Positions 12,315-22,765 of a stretch of 64,000 nucleotides of DNA are shown one piece after another. A program made the translations under genes and the position numbers. The notes under the pieces are model-generated. The model had not been told where the DNA came from. It saw only the letters and a program-made list of their open reading frames with translations, and did not search any database. Numbering within the stretch: position 1 is the first letter of the stretch; every line of letters starts with the position of its first letter. This stretch comes from Absidia repens. Taxonomy: Eukaryota > Mucoromycota > Mucoromycetes > Mucorales > Cunninghamellaceae. The stretch is from contig MCGE01000025.1 in the NCBI GenBank assembly GCA_002105175.1, forward strand, positions 372,001 to 436,000. Direction: 5' to 3'.

Positions 12315-13564
12315 TCGTACGCCGTAAAAATGCGTTGGGGTAAGGACGAGATACCTACTGGCTGCAAAAAAAAAAAAAAAAAAAAAGGTGCTGGTGCTAT
12401 ATACACAGTCTAGTTCGAGAAAGATGGGTTCAGAATATATATTATCTCGAACATCCGTGTTACAGCAGATGATTTACACATACCAACAGTTTCAAATGAC
12501 ATAGAGCTTATTCCATAATATGATATAAACATTTTGTTCTGCATTTTGCATTAGATTCAATCCCCGCTTGATATTCAAAATATATATAATGCTGAGCGAA
12601 AAAAAAATCCTATTTCTGAAAAATAAAACATTCCTTCATCAACAATTGACCTCAACCTCATTCCATTCCATCTCTTTGTTAAATCAAAACACTATGTGTT
12701 TGAAAAATCATCGCCATAGAGTTCTGATAAGAAATGTGTGGCCGATACTGGAACGAAGGTAAAGGAAGGTCCTGGGTCAGCGCTGGCGACCCTTTTTGGA
12801 GGTACCCCCCCCACAGAAGCATGTTGACGCTATTTCTATATATTCCATATAGGCAGGCTCTTTGGCAAATGCATCACTGAACGTTTACCTTTTTGTTCTC
12901 TGACGTCTCTCCACGTACAAGGATTTTTGGACCCAATTGACGAACGGACTTTCCTCCTTCTCCCACCCCACTCAGCAGCCAGCGCGCAATGTTGTGGGTA
13001 CTTGATGGATGGGCGATGTAAAAGACTAGCTCAACTTGGTAAGTAGTGAAAGCAAGCCTATCATTTCAAATTTGATTTTGTATTTCTAAAGCCACACACA
13101 CACACATCCGTGTTTTTATGTTGGGCATTCCTTTTTAGTCTTCAAGATCCGGTTATATGGCAGATGATGGCTATCCTTCCCTTTGCATTGGCATAGTCGC
13201 AACTTGGGTTGAAACGTGGCACCGTTCTCTTGTCGTCCCTTTCTTGTTTCAGTTTTGGTGACTCTGGAATCCACCAATACTCGACAGATACCGACTACTA
13301 AACATCGCTGTGTTTTTTTTCCCTAAAAGGTAACAAAAGAGAAAGTTTAATGGCAAACAACTATATGATTCTTCTTCACTGATTCCATTTATTTTAGACC
13401 ACTTGATTTCCCTTTCCCTTTTCCAAATTTATTCATATTCCGCCACTTTTTCATTTTTTCACTCTAAAAAAATAAAAAATTCTTTTTTATTTCGTCCTCT
13501 CTCTGTGTGTCTTTTACCTTCGTTCTTCTTTTTTTTTGTATATATTATATATATTATCCGCACT
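11893..13564. other. Intergenic
   Basis: About 1.7 kb with a T run at 12287-12315, an A run at 12366-12386 and a short CA repeat near 13092-13104. A patch at about 12950-13270 is less AT-rich and has short open frames, but I could not tie it to a protein. A pyrimidine-rich leader (13380-13560) precedes the next gene. Confidence 0.45.
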
Positions 13565-14152
13565 ATGGATGCCACCAGTCTTATCAATAGTAACACTCGC
13601 ATTAAGTAAGACAAGGCGATGGGAACAAAGGCTGTTACTTGGTACAAACTCATCCATTCATCTTCTTATTTTCTCAATAGGGTCAGTTCTGTTTTGAACC
13701 GAGATACCACTAGCTTTGGAAAGCAACATTTAATTGACGGCACCGAAGAAACTTGTTGGAACTCAGAACAGGTACGTAGTTAAACGTTGGTGTGTTTACT
13801 TACTTCATGTGTACATTGCTCTTCCTCTGCTAACATTTTGTTTAATTATCAGGGCTTACCACAACATATATTGGTCGATTTTGGCTCGCCAGCAACAGTA
13901 CAAGGAATCAACTTGACATTTCAAGGCGGATTTGTAGGCAAAACCTGTGTGGCTTTAGGCAGTACAGCGGATCAACCCAACGATTACAACATCTCTCTGG
14001 CGAGGTTTTATCCTCAAGATATCAATCCTATGCAATCTTTCGCCGTCTCCTGCGACCAACCTATCCAACGTTTGAAACTCATCTTCGAGGAGAGTACCGA
14101 CTTTTATGGCCGTATCACTATTTACAAACTGGACATATTAGGGACTAGATAG
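13565..14152 (+). CDS. NR2C2AP (TRA16)-like discoidin-fold protein
   Basis: Predicted 143-residue protein in three exons: 13565-13605, 13681-13771, 13853-14152. It resembles animal nuclear receptor 2C2-associated protein in length and along its whole sequence: VSSVLNRDTTSFGKQHLIDG, EETCWNSEQGLPQHILVDF, LTFQGGFVGKTC, ARFYPQDINPMQSF, RLKLIFEESTDFYGRITIYKL. The fold is a galactose-binding-like/F5-8 type C beta sandwich. In human cells the protein is described as a repressor of an orphan nuclear receptor; fungi lack that receptor, so the ancestral role is different and unknown. Splice phases agree at both junctions. Confidence 0.9.
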
Positions 14153-14284
14153 TTGAATACATACATTTAGTTAGAATAGTGACATTCAGTGCACAGCTTT
14201 TAGTGTGTATTGTGGGGCGGTACAGCTGGTTGTTGATATTTTGTATTTGTTTTTTTTTTGGTTTTTTTTTTTTTTGTATTTTAT

Positions 14285-14445
14285 TACACAATAAAGGTTT
14301 TTTATTTATCAATTGAGTGGATCACAGACTTGATCAGTGGTGTATGGCGTTGCATATTGTTGGTTGGTGTAGAAAGGGGTATTATTATCGCGCAATAAAG
14401 GTCTTCTAGTTATCAAATGAATAGTTGGTCAGTGATTACAGGCCC
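14285..14445 (+). repeat. Diverged tandem duplication around the poly(A) signal
   Basis: CAATAAAGGT...TTATCAA(T/A)TGA...GATCAGTG at about 14289 recurs as CAATAAAGGT...TTATCAAATGA...GGTCAGTG at about 14393. The copies are diverged and the period is about 104 bases. Confidence 0.45.
14290..14295 (+). terminator. AATAAA polyadenylation signal (first of two)
   Basis: AATAAA 138 bases after the NR2C2AP-like stop. A similar segment with a second AATAAA lies about 104 bases downstream (14394-14399), suggesting a local tandem duplication. Confidence 0.5.
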
Positions 14446-14788
14446 TGGCCTTCCCTTTTTTTAAAGCCGTTTTTATCATGCATCTCTATGTGATCTACCG
14501 TTGCTGGCAAATGCGTTTTTTTTTCGCTATGATATTTGTGTCCCTGAACTTTTTTTTTTTTTTTGTGGGTGGATAGACTATTTCTTCTGGACATGGTTCC
14601 TCTGGATGAGCACTATTCCAAGCCCGCCCACGAAACACCCCTAGTTTGAAATCCATGATTTGATTGGCTAGCTGGTTTTCAACGTTTTAATTTTTTTTTA
14701 CCCTATTTTTGTTTATTTTTCCACTTCGTTATTTTTTTATTTTTTATTTTGACGCTTTTTTTTTTCTTCCTTCACTCTACAACGTAAT

Positions 14789-16171
14789 ATGAATACAGCT
14801 GCGAAGCGTCTCCTATCAAGCCGGTCATTCTTATTACAACGACCTAGTCATGTACATCAACAAGTCACTCGAACGATCCTCAAATCTACCACCACTGGAT
14901 GGATGATTCAACGACAACCTCACCAACAGCAACAACGATATGGTCATGGAGGTGTGATAGATCCTCATCGACTACGCTACGGTAAAGGTAGCCGCAAGGT
15001 GCCTTCCAACAAACTACTACAAGCCATTCGCAAAGGTGACCAACAAGCGGTATGGACTCAGTACTTGATGATGCACGAAAACAATCAACTCAAACACTTG
15101 CTGCCAGAATACCACTCGATGACACTTCGTGCTTTGGGCTTGCAAAATCTGATTGCGTATGGTCCTGACGAAATTGTGGCTATCAAGGAACGCCTTCTGA
15201 TGATTTGGGAAAATATGAAGCATTTTGGCGTTGCACCTGATATCCGTGATTACAACCATATGTTAGGCTTTGCTGGTCGTGCTAGTGATTGGACTCTGTG
15301 TCAACGTATCTGGCGGGAACTGATGGCAAAATCATCAACAGGCTCGAGGTCATCATTGTGGGGATTGGCACCAAACGTGTATAGTTACAATGCTTATATG
15401 GTGGCAACTATTCAATGCAATCAAGCTGCCAAAGTGGCGGTAATCTTCAACAACATGCAACAACAAGCCGGTATTCAGCCCAACACTTTCTCTTACAACA
15501 CATTAATGGATGCGTATGGTCATTTGGGTGATGTAGCCGAAGTGGATCGAATCTTTGACAGGGTGTTTATACGTCAACAACAACAGCAACAGCAGTCACC
15601 TAAGCACCGCATTAGCTCTCTATTACATCCCCAACGACAACCCAATACTGCTCTTGGACGAGAAGTAGCTTTTATATCTCGCCGTGCGCCTTCCGTACAA
15701 CAGCAGCAACAACAAAATCAGCTCGTGCCTACAGCAGATACCTTCATGGCCTTGATCGATGCACATGGACGACTCGGAAACACAATGGGACTGGAAATGA
15801 TATACAGCAAGATGATGCCTGAATTCAACATGACACCAACGCTGCCCATTTATAACGCACTGATTCGATGGTATTGCAACAAGAGTGACATTGCGTCGGC
15901 CAAAAAGCTATTGGTGGATATGAAAACCCAAGGGATTGAACCCAACGTTGTCACCTTCAACCATGTCTTCCGTCATGAAGCCATCAAACGAAACCGTCCC
16001 GGTGTGGCCGAAAAGATCCTGGATTTCATGCACCAAATGTATCAATTGCGTCCTTTGGAATCCATGTACCGTCACCTTATCCGTATTCACAATAGACATA
16101 GCCGGGATCAAGAAGTCGAACGTTTGGTCCGAACTTATGAAACTTCCATGAAATCCTCTTCCTCAAAATAG
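14789..16171 (+). CDS. Pentatricopeptide-repeat (PPR) protein, probably mitochondrial
   Basis: Single-exon gene of 460 residues. The first ~70 residues are rich in Arg, Ser, Gln and lack acidic residues (MNTAAKRLLSSRSFLLQRPS), as expected of a mitochondrial presequence. PPR motifs are visible at about residues 150-185 (APDIRDYNHMLGFAGRASDW), 205-245 (PNVYSYNAYMVAT), 245-275 (IQPNTFSYNTLMDAYGHLGD), 325-355 (PTADTFMALIDAHGRLGN), 365-395 (TLPIYNALIRWYCNKSDI) and 400-425 (EPNVVTFNHVFRHEA). PPR proteins bind organellar RNA in a sequence-specific way; the target cannot be read here. Two Gln-rich inserts interrupt the array. A CAATAAAG signal follows at 16392. Confidence 0.9.
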   Translation: MNTAAKRLLSSRSFLLQRPSHVHQQVTRTILKSTTTGWMIQRQPHQQQQRYGHGGVIDPHRLRYGKGSRKVPSNKLLQAIRKGDQQAVWTQYLMMHENNQLKHLLPEYHSMTLRALGLQNLIAYGPDEIVAIKERLLMIWENMKHFGVAPDIRDYNHMLGFAGRASDWTLCQRIWRELMAKSSTGSRSSLWGLAPNVYSYNAYMVATIQCNQAAKVAVIFNNMQQQAGIQPNTFSYNTLMDAYGHLGDVAEVDRIFDRVFIRQQQQQQQSPKHRISSLLHPQRQPNTALGREVAFISRRAPSVQQQQQQNQLVPTADTFMALIDAHGRLGNTMGLEMIYSKMMPEFNMTPTLPIYNALIRWYCNKSDIASAKKLLVDMKTQGIEPNVVTFNHVFRHEAIKRNRPGVAEKILDFMHQMYQLRPLESMYRHLIRIHNRHSRDQEVERLVRTYETSMKSSSSK

Positions 16172-16273
16172 ATTGTAGTATTTTTTTTTTAATTTTCTTC
16201 CCTTGTCACATTCCCTCATTCTATGACCTTCCTCGCCCCCCCCCACTCTCCCATCCCTATTTACCACACACAC

Positions 16274-16301
16274 GCTCTCTCTCTCTCTCTCTCTCTCTCT
16301 C
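16274..16301. repeat. (CT)n microsatellite
   Basis: About 14 uninterrupted CT units in the 3' flank of the PPR gene. Confidence 0.9.
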
Positions 16302-16392
16302 TTCATTGTATTTATAGATGCTTATGTTAGCTCCTTATTATATTCCTCTTTTTTTTATCATTGTCTTTACTACATATATTTGTTTTGCCTTC

Positions 16393-16398
16393 AATAAA
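16393..16398 (+). terminator. AATAAA polyadenylation signal
   Basis: AATAAA about 220 bases after the PPR stop, following a (CT)n tract at 16274-16301. Confidence 0.5.
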
Positions 16399-16489
16399 GT
16401 TTGTTTTTTTTATTACCATTTTAATATCTTGGTATCAAGAAAATGATTACATAGCTAAGGGGTCGGGTGGGACTACTGTTATCTTACTA

Positions 16490-16521
<32 letters not shown>

Positions 16522-16559
16522 CGTGAGATGGGTAGGCTTTGCAGTTATTGTTTCGGTAT

Positions 16560-17219
16560 TATTTATCCAACAGGTCAAGTTTTTGTAGGAAAAAAAAAAG
16601 GTAAAATAATATGGGACCGGTGTGTATAGTGTTGGAGATGGATTGATTTTTCTTTTATTGATTGGGATTGTATTAGATTTAAAAGTGAGTCCATCTGCTT
16701 GATTTCCATTTGCAAGGCGTTCTTCTTTATTTTGAGTGTTCGACACATTTGCTGAAGCTCGGAAGAAATGCTATACTTGTACTTCCGTATAGAATGGGAT
16801 GCTGACAGAGTCGTAGGTGGACAACAGACTTGGGTAGGAGGAATAGTCGATCACAGTTTCCTTAGGTCAAGTAACACTGCATGGACGTTATCATCCATAT
16901 TCAGTCGATGAAGTTTGTTCGGGTTTTTCTGCAATGGTGGTAGTAGTGGTGGGGGGCGAAGAAGTGGGTGAATGACTGTTGGTATTTTTAGTGGCAATTG
17001 TATATGGGAAAATGCGCCGTTTTCTTCTCTGAATGGTAGGTCTCTTCATTGTGATGGGACGCTGAATATGATGAAGTCTGTAATAAAGTCCGCATGCATT
17101 GCAAATCGTGTTTCCACTTTGATCTCTCCTCCATAACGGCGTGACAGTGGTATTATGGTGCGGCTCACTTACTATGTCAAATATTAGGCATGATCCGAGA
17201 TAGCTGATGGTTTTTTAAA
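16560..17219 (-). pseudogene. Decayed GATA-type zinc-finger transcription factor
   Basis: On the minus strand an open frame from about 17219 to the TGA at 16893-16891 contains the second half of a GATA finger: [20 protein letters not shown], then [18 protein letters not shown] and a basic tail (IQRRKRRIF). The first Cys pair (CxxC just before NTTVTPLW) is absent: the codons there read E-P-H-H. No acceptor AG is placed so that an upstream exon could supply it. After the TGA a different frame (about 16770-16560) encodes a helix resembling the C-terminal coiled coil of some GATA factors: SSELQQMCRTLKIKKNALQM then EIKQMDSLLNLIQ. I read this as a frameshifted, 5'-truncated relic. GATA factors regulate nitrogen, iron or light responses; which class this was cannot be decided. 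Confidence 0.65.
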
Positions 17220-17699
17220 AAATGGCCACCTCAAAAAAAAACAATGCATAAACATGATAAATCAGACCTTTAAGAACAAAACGTGTACATCAGTTTTTTT
17301 TTTTTTAAAAAAAAAGAAAAACTTATCAGTCTTCAAAAAAAGAAGACTTTGGCTGGCTGGCCTAGGATTTGGAACGTATCTGATGTACTAAAAAGGAAGA
17401 TGATATGTGCGTTATTTGTAAAACACCGCGAAAACTGTAAAATATTATGCAGAAAACAAGGTCCTGTTTTTTGCTCGTTCCCGCTCCCATATCAAGCGTA
17501 GTTAGTAGATATAGATGTAGATGTAGATTGTAAGACTTGCAAATGAGGATTAGTTTATGTATTTTTATTTATTATTTGTACAATAAAAAGTGCCATCCCT
17601 TCTATTTTTTTTTTTTTTGTTGTTGTACGGACGCACACCCGTTTGTATGTTTCTGCTTATAATAAGCCTGTGTATATACATTTGGTAAGACAATCAAAC
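17220..17699. other. Intergenic
   Basis: AT-rich, with T and A runs near 17295-17320 and a short GTAGATATAGATGTAGAT direct repeat at about 17500-17525. No upstream exon of the GATA relic was found here. Confidence 0.4.
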
Positions 17700-17985
17700 A
17701 ATGATAGAAAAAGGCAAATCAAAGTTTATTCAGTAGTAATTATAACAATGACAACCAATACTAAACTAAGATGAAGGCTAATCTAAGAGTGGTCCCTAAT
17801 TCTGGATCCAAAATGAAAGGGTTTCCCCATGCATCACGTACTACCTGAGCTGAAAACCCTTCTAAACTAGTCCTGACACTAATCGCAGTTGAACATCATC
17901 TCATTGAGATCAATGAAATGGCGGTGAATTGGGAGAAAAAGAGGAAAAGAAAGGAAGGAGGGAAAAAAAAAAAAAGGTTTAAAAG
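17700..17985 (-). repeat. Interspersed repeat, copy R3
   Basis: Minus-strand copy of the dispersed repeat. The core is well preserved between about 17790 and 17890 (on the minus strand: GTGTCAGGACTAGTTTAGAA, GGGTTTTCAGCTCAGG, GATGCATGGGGAAACCC, TTTCATTTTGGATCC). The head box is not recognisable. Boundaries are approximate. Confidence 0.75.
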
Positions 17986-18535
17986 GCATTTTTCAAACTG
18001 CGATTGATGTCATAAAATTGAAAATGAAAATTGAAAATTTGACATTATAAGAGTGGCGCACCATACAATTAAAACAGGTCATATTGTTTGCACAGAAAAG
18101 TGGAGTACAGGTTTAATTATTTCTGTTTTTCAAGTTGAAAAAATGAAAAGAATCAAGAACAGTAATTTGATGTCCTCTTAAATAAGCTTTGTGCATTTAT
18201 GACACATACGATGTGATATGATATGAGACTGTATCTCAATAATATGATAGAATAGCTTTCTAGCCCGATAAATATTTCTTATGTATTAGATACAGTACCA
18301 CTTATCTTATCAAGCTATACTAGAGCATAAATAAAGAAACAAAACATAGCTTAGTATGGAAACTGTACTATCGAGCCCTTTTGGAAGAAAATACCAAACA
18401 AGGGCAGTAGTTCAGCGCCGCGGGATTTGAACATCGTCCCTGTATTTTGCATCAAGAATTTGTTAAATGCACATGAATTTTTTTTCCTTCTCTCTCACTT
18501 TTTTTTTTTTTTTTTTTTTTTTTGAATTGTCGAGA

Positions 18536-19648
18536 ATGCTCTTTTCTAGAATATCATTAGTTAGTGCGTTCGGGTTATTGGCAGCAGTACAAGCTTTTAA
18601 CTTTCAGCGCAGCATTATGGCCAACAACATTCCTAGCAATAGCGATGACGATATCCCGGTAACCACTGACGATTTTCGTATCTTAACCAACGATAATACC
18701 TTGGGGTACCAAATCCGTATCAAAACACCTCGTTCGTGTGAACAAGGCGTTCAGGTAATTTTATTCTTTTTATTTGATAGCTATATTCATTCTATTTAAT
18801 TTTAATTATTTATTTTCTATTTTATTGTATCTGTCTAGTATTCTGGATATATTGACAACCTTCAGCAAGACGATCACTTATTCTTTTGGTTTATTGAATC
18901 ACGTTCTTCTCCTAAAGACGATCCTACAGTGCTTTGGTTAAATGGGGGTAAAACAATTAATACTTTACGCTATCTTACTTTTATTGACCAACGTTTAAAT
19001 TTTTTCAATATAGGACCTGGCTGTAGCTCTATGATCGGTGCTTTCGCTGAGCTGGGACCCTGTTTAATCAATGCTTATGGGAACGATACCGTATCCAATC
19101 CACATAGCTGGAACACTGAAGCAAACATTGTATTTTTGGATCAGGTAATACATAATTTATGATCATGCTACTGGGCGCAAAAACGAAAGAAAGCAATCGC
19201 ACTCATCCCCTCCTTTTTTTTTGGACTGTATACAAGCCTGCTAATGTGGGTTACTCTTACGGAAAATCAAAAACCAAAAGTACGCTTGAATCTGCTCGTG
19301 ATGTATATGCGTTTTTACAGATTTTTTTGGGCGAATTTATGGAATATGCCAAGAATCCTTTTCACGTTACAGGGGAATCGTATGGTGGCCATTACGTACC
19401 CAGCGTAGCCTATGAAATTGTTACCAACAATAAGTTTGCGGAACAACATGGCCGAGTACGAATTCGGTTGGATTCCATGGCAATTGGTAACGGTCTCACC
19501 GATGGTCAAACCCAATACAAGTACTACAAGGATTATGGCTGTGCAAAGAATGAAAGTAAATGTACGTATCGTTTCCCTCCCATCCGCATGTCATTCATCG
19601 CAAAGACCAATTATGCATTTTGTCAGATCTGTATCAATCTCACATCAC

Positions 19649-19683
<35 letters not shown>

Positions 19684-20140
19684 GTTTTGGTAGACCAGCC
19701 TTTCTTTGACGATAAATCATGTGATGAAATGGATAAAACATATCCTCGATGTTATGCCTTGGCCGATATCTGTTACAAACACCCAAGTACCCGGACCTGT
19801 GTCGAAGCCAGCGAATATTGCGACACTCACCAAGGATTTCCTCAATTCAATAAGACAGGGTTGAATCCATACGATATCCGCCGCAAGTGTGAAGGAGATA
19901 CTGGACTTTGCTACCATTGGATGGCAGACATCAACACGTATGCTAATTTAGGCATTGTACGAACTACGTTTGGGGTTGACCCTTTGACTGGAAATTACTC
20001 GTTATGCAACGATGCCATCAACCATCGGTTTGTTATGACAGGTGACACAATCAAAACATTTGTTCCTCAGGTGGCCACGGTACTCAGCGAAAATGTGCGC
20101 GTGTTGATATTTGCTGGGGACATGGATTTTATGTGTACCT

Positions 20141-20209
<69 letters not shown>

Positions 20210-20564
20210 CAGTACAAATGTTGATACGGATGCTAATATTGGGTGGGTTGAATAGGATGGGTATCAAGGCATGGACTTTAAGTATGAACTGGTCTGGAAA
20301 AGAAGGATTCAATGCCGCTGTGGATGAACCCTGGACTAACCATGTCACAGGTGAAAAAGCTGGCGAAGTTCGCACTTACGATAACTTGAGTTTTTTGCGT
20401 GTTTACGATGCTGGTCATATGGTAAGTCGGAACACAAAAAAATATATATACTACATTATCCTGAATGCATTTTTTTATGTATCTTATAGGTGCCCTACGA
20501 TCAACCTGCAAATTCCTTGGACTTTATATCTCGGTGGTTGAAAAACGAACCCTTGCATCTTTAG
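18536..20564 (+). CDS. Serine carboxypeptidase (peptidase family S10)
   Basis: Secreted or vacuolar serine carboxypeptidase of 490 residues, seven exons: 18536-18754, 18839-18947, 19014-19144, 19237-19561, 19694-20141, 20256-20421, 20490-20564. It has an N-terminal signal peptide (MLFSRISLVSAFGLLAAVQA). The S10 catalytic triad is present: Ser in GESYGGHYVPS, Asp in FAGDMDFMCTW, His in DAGHMVPYDQP. Substrate-binding WLNGGPGCSS and EANIVFLDQPANVGYSY are intact, with several paired Cys and N-glycosylation sequons (e.g. NDT, NKT, NYS). Carboxypeptidases of this family remove C-terminal residues at acidic pH. Intron 4 contains a T run of about 27 and intron 5 an A run of about 63. The start follows a T run and gives a good signal peptide. 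Confidence 0.93.
20144..20206. repeat. 63-nt poly(A) run inside an intron
   Basis: The donor GT at 20142-20143 is followed at once by an unbroken run of about 63 A, then the rest of a 114-nt intron ending in TAG at 20253-20255. The true length may be uncertain in the assembly. Confidence 0.85.
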
Positions 20565-20625
20565 TATAGACTATCTTCCCCTTCTTTTTGATTAGATAGT
20601 TATATCCTATTTTCTTTATTTATTG

Positions 20626-20631
20626 AATAAA
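20626..20631 (+). terminator. AATAAA polyadenylation signal
   Basis: AATAAA about 62 bases after the carboxypeptidase stop codon. Confidence 0.55.
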
Positions 20632-20721
20632 AATTGATGTTTAGTGATATTTTTACATTTTATACATATATAAGTGACTGTGTGTGTTGATAAAATTGTC
20701 AAAAAAATTAACCTTTCACAT

Positions 20722-21430
20722 CCCGCCCACGTGGATTTTTATTTTGTCTCCCTTTTTTTTTTCTTTCACATTTGATATATTGCCCTAAAAAAAAAAATTC
20801 TTTCACATTTGTGACTCCTATGGCGTTTTGATGGTCTTAGATTAGTGTCAGGACTAGATTAGAAGTGTTTTCACTCAGAGATTTGAACATACACGGGGAA
20901 ACCCTTTCATTTTGGATACAGGAATTGGGACCACCATTAGTCGGGTTTTGGGAGCCTTCATTAGCTTGGTTTAGTGTTAGCTTGTGTCTATATCTGAATA
21001 AAATATATCTCTTTCTACTTGTTTCAATGAAATACGTCTCATTAATCTCTCCCATGCCTTGTGCAATAGATCCCTTTTTAGCATTGCCCTTTTAGATTAG
21101 TATTGACCCTTGCTCTGCTTTAATAAAAGATATCATTAATTGTCTTTCCTCATGACTTGTCTGTCATGGATAGTATATTAGCTTTTATTTTTACAGTAGT
21201 GCTTTTATATTAGTGTTGATCATTCTTCAATTATCATAACCGTCGCCGGAATACTTCCTCCGGTACATCCTTCCATTAAAATCCCTTGTTAGGAAGAACT
21301 CTTCATCTGCTTTGGTTTTAGTACCACCCCCATATACTTCAATGAATATGTCTTTTTGTTAATTAATTAATAAACAAGCAGTATATGAATCGGACACTGT
21401 CCGTTTTGGGCGCAAATGTGCACTAATAAC
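20722..21430 (+). repeat. Interspersed repeat, copy R4
   Basis: Plus-strand copy starting with the head box ATCCCGCCCACGTGGATTT (20724-20742), then core TTAGATTAGTGTCAGGACTA (about 20838), AACCCTTTCATTTTGGAT (20899-20916), GGTTTAGTGTTAG (about 20970), CTGAATAAAATATATC (20994) and the diverged body with ATTAGTGTTGATCATTCTTC (about 21210). No protein is encoded. The 3' end is approximate. Confidence 0.8.
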
Positions 21431-21589
21431 AGTGAGATTTTGAAGCATTTTATTATAACTGCGGTTTTTTATAAACCTCAATATGACAATGTCTGCAGTA
21501 TGTATAAGATTACCCATTCCCCCCCCCCTCCCGTATCAACATCTCTACTCTATGAGATTTTCCTCAATTTTGAAAAAATAATTCATTAG

Positions 21590-22352
21590 ATGGCCTAGCT
21601 AAATCACTGGGAGCCTGGGCAAATGTAGTCATAGTGGGAAACCTAAAATATATATGAAAGGTAGGACACTTATAAAAGAGTCATACTAATGGTATTGTTA
21701 CCATGTAATGGGTCAGAGGATGGTTCATAAAAAGAATATATTTTATTTGAAGCATACAGGCTAATACTAAACTAAAAGCGTCAGGTTCATTATAACAAGG
21801 GTTGTCCTGGAGGTAGCATGAAGGTGACTAGAGGTTGATCTGAAGAAATGATTAACAATAATTCAAAGGGGCAACTGTGAAAAGAGAGCTAATATACTGT
21901 ACAGTACTGTAGAACTCGTGAGAAAGACGAAGGGATACATTTTATTGAAGCACAACAATGGTTAACACTAATCAGGAGCACTCATGATAGTAAAAAAAAA
22001 AAAAAGAGGAGATCTATTGCACAAGACATGAGAAAAACGACTGGGGCAGATTTCATTGAAGCCTTTAAAAAAGGCATATTTTATTCAGATATAGATACAA
22101 ACTATCAGTAAACTAAGCTAGTGGAGGTTCCATACAGCCAGTACCAACGGTGCTCTCAGATCCTACATCCAAAATGAAAGGGCTTCCCCATGTATCTTGT
22201 AACCCCTGAGCTGAAAACCCTTCTAAACTAGTCCTGACATTAATCTAATTCCACCAGAATCCCATAGGAGCCACAATTGTGAAGAATTTAAGAAAGAAAG
22301 AAAAATACAAGACAAGCAATGAAAATTAGAAATTCATGTGTGGCGGAGTGTG
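21590..22352 (-). repeat. Interspersed repeat, copy R5 (inverted relative to R4)
   Basis: Minus-strand copy with head-like TTCACACTCCGCCACACATG near 22330-22352, core at about 22140-22255 (CCTTTCATTTTGGATGTAGG, TAATGTCAGGACTAGTTT) and body including a GAATAAAATATG-type element near 22080. It faces R4, so R4 and R5 form a tail-to-tail inverted pair with about 150 bases between. Confidence 0.78.
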
Positions 22353-22357
22353 AATCT

Positions 22358-22765
22358 TCAGAAAGGGGGGTTTTGATGGCACCTAACAACACCAATGAGA
22401 CAAGGAGTGAGGATTATCCACCGACGTGTGCAATGACCATCCTGGCTATTTTTGTACATACAAAAAACGCAACCAACGAAAACACTGAACATGATTGCTC
22501 TCCCCAAAAAGCTGTCCACTAAGTTACGAAATAGGGGGTGGGGGAACCGTTTAAACCCACCCATCAAAACCCACACTTCAACAACAACGGCAACAAAAAA
22601 GAGAAAAAAAACCAACACCCAGTAATCCTTCTTTTTGGAAATGTGAGAATGTTTAAATTCCGCATGAATCTTCTTTTTTTGGTGTTCCAAGCCCTGCTCC
22701 TTCATTGCTATCGTTGCACCCAACCTGTCGTTGTCATGAGCATCATTGTATTTTTGTGTAGCCAT
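22358..22765 (-). CDS. Doubtful small membrane protein
   Basis: Open frame of 135 codons from an ATG at 22765 (an in-frame ATG at 22921 would add 52 residues). It begins MATQKYNDAHDNDRLGATIA, has a charged segment and one strongly hydrophobic helix (YWVLVFFLFFVAVVVEVWVL), then a second, weaker hydrophobic stretch. It ends next to the head of repeat R5. No family is recognised and no introns are needed. It may be a chance open frame. Confidence 0.25.
   Translation of the reverse strand: MATQKYNDAHDNDRLGATIAMKEQGLEHQKKKIHAEFKHSHISKKKDYWVLVFFLFFVAVVVEVWVLMGGFKRFPHPLFRNLVDSFLGRAIMFSVFVGCVFCMYKNSQDGHCTRRWIILTPCLIGVVRCHQNPPF

Noticed and set aside
18405..18445. B-box-like GTTCAAATCCCGC on the minus strand, hinting at a tRNA
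   Set aside because: The T-arm stem does not pair, no D-arm or acceptor stem fits on the same strand, and no repeat core follows. At most a fragment of a repeat head.
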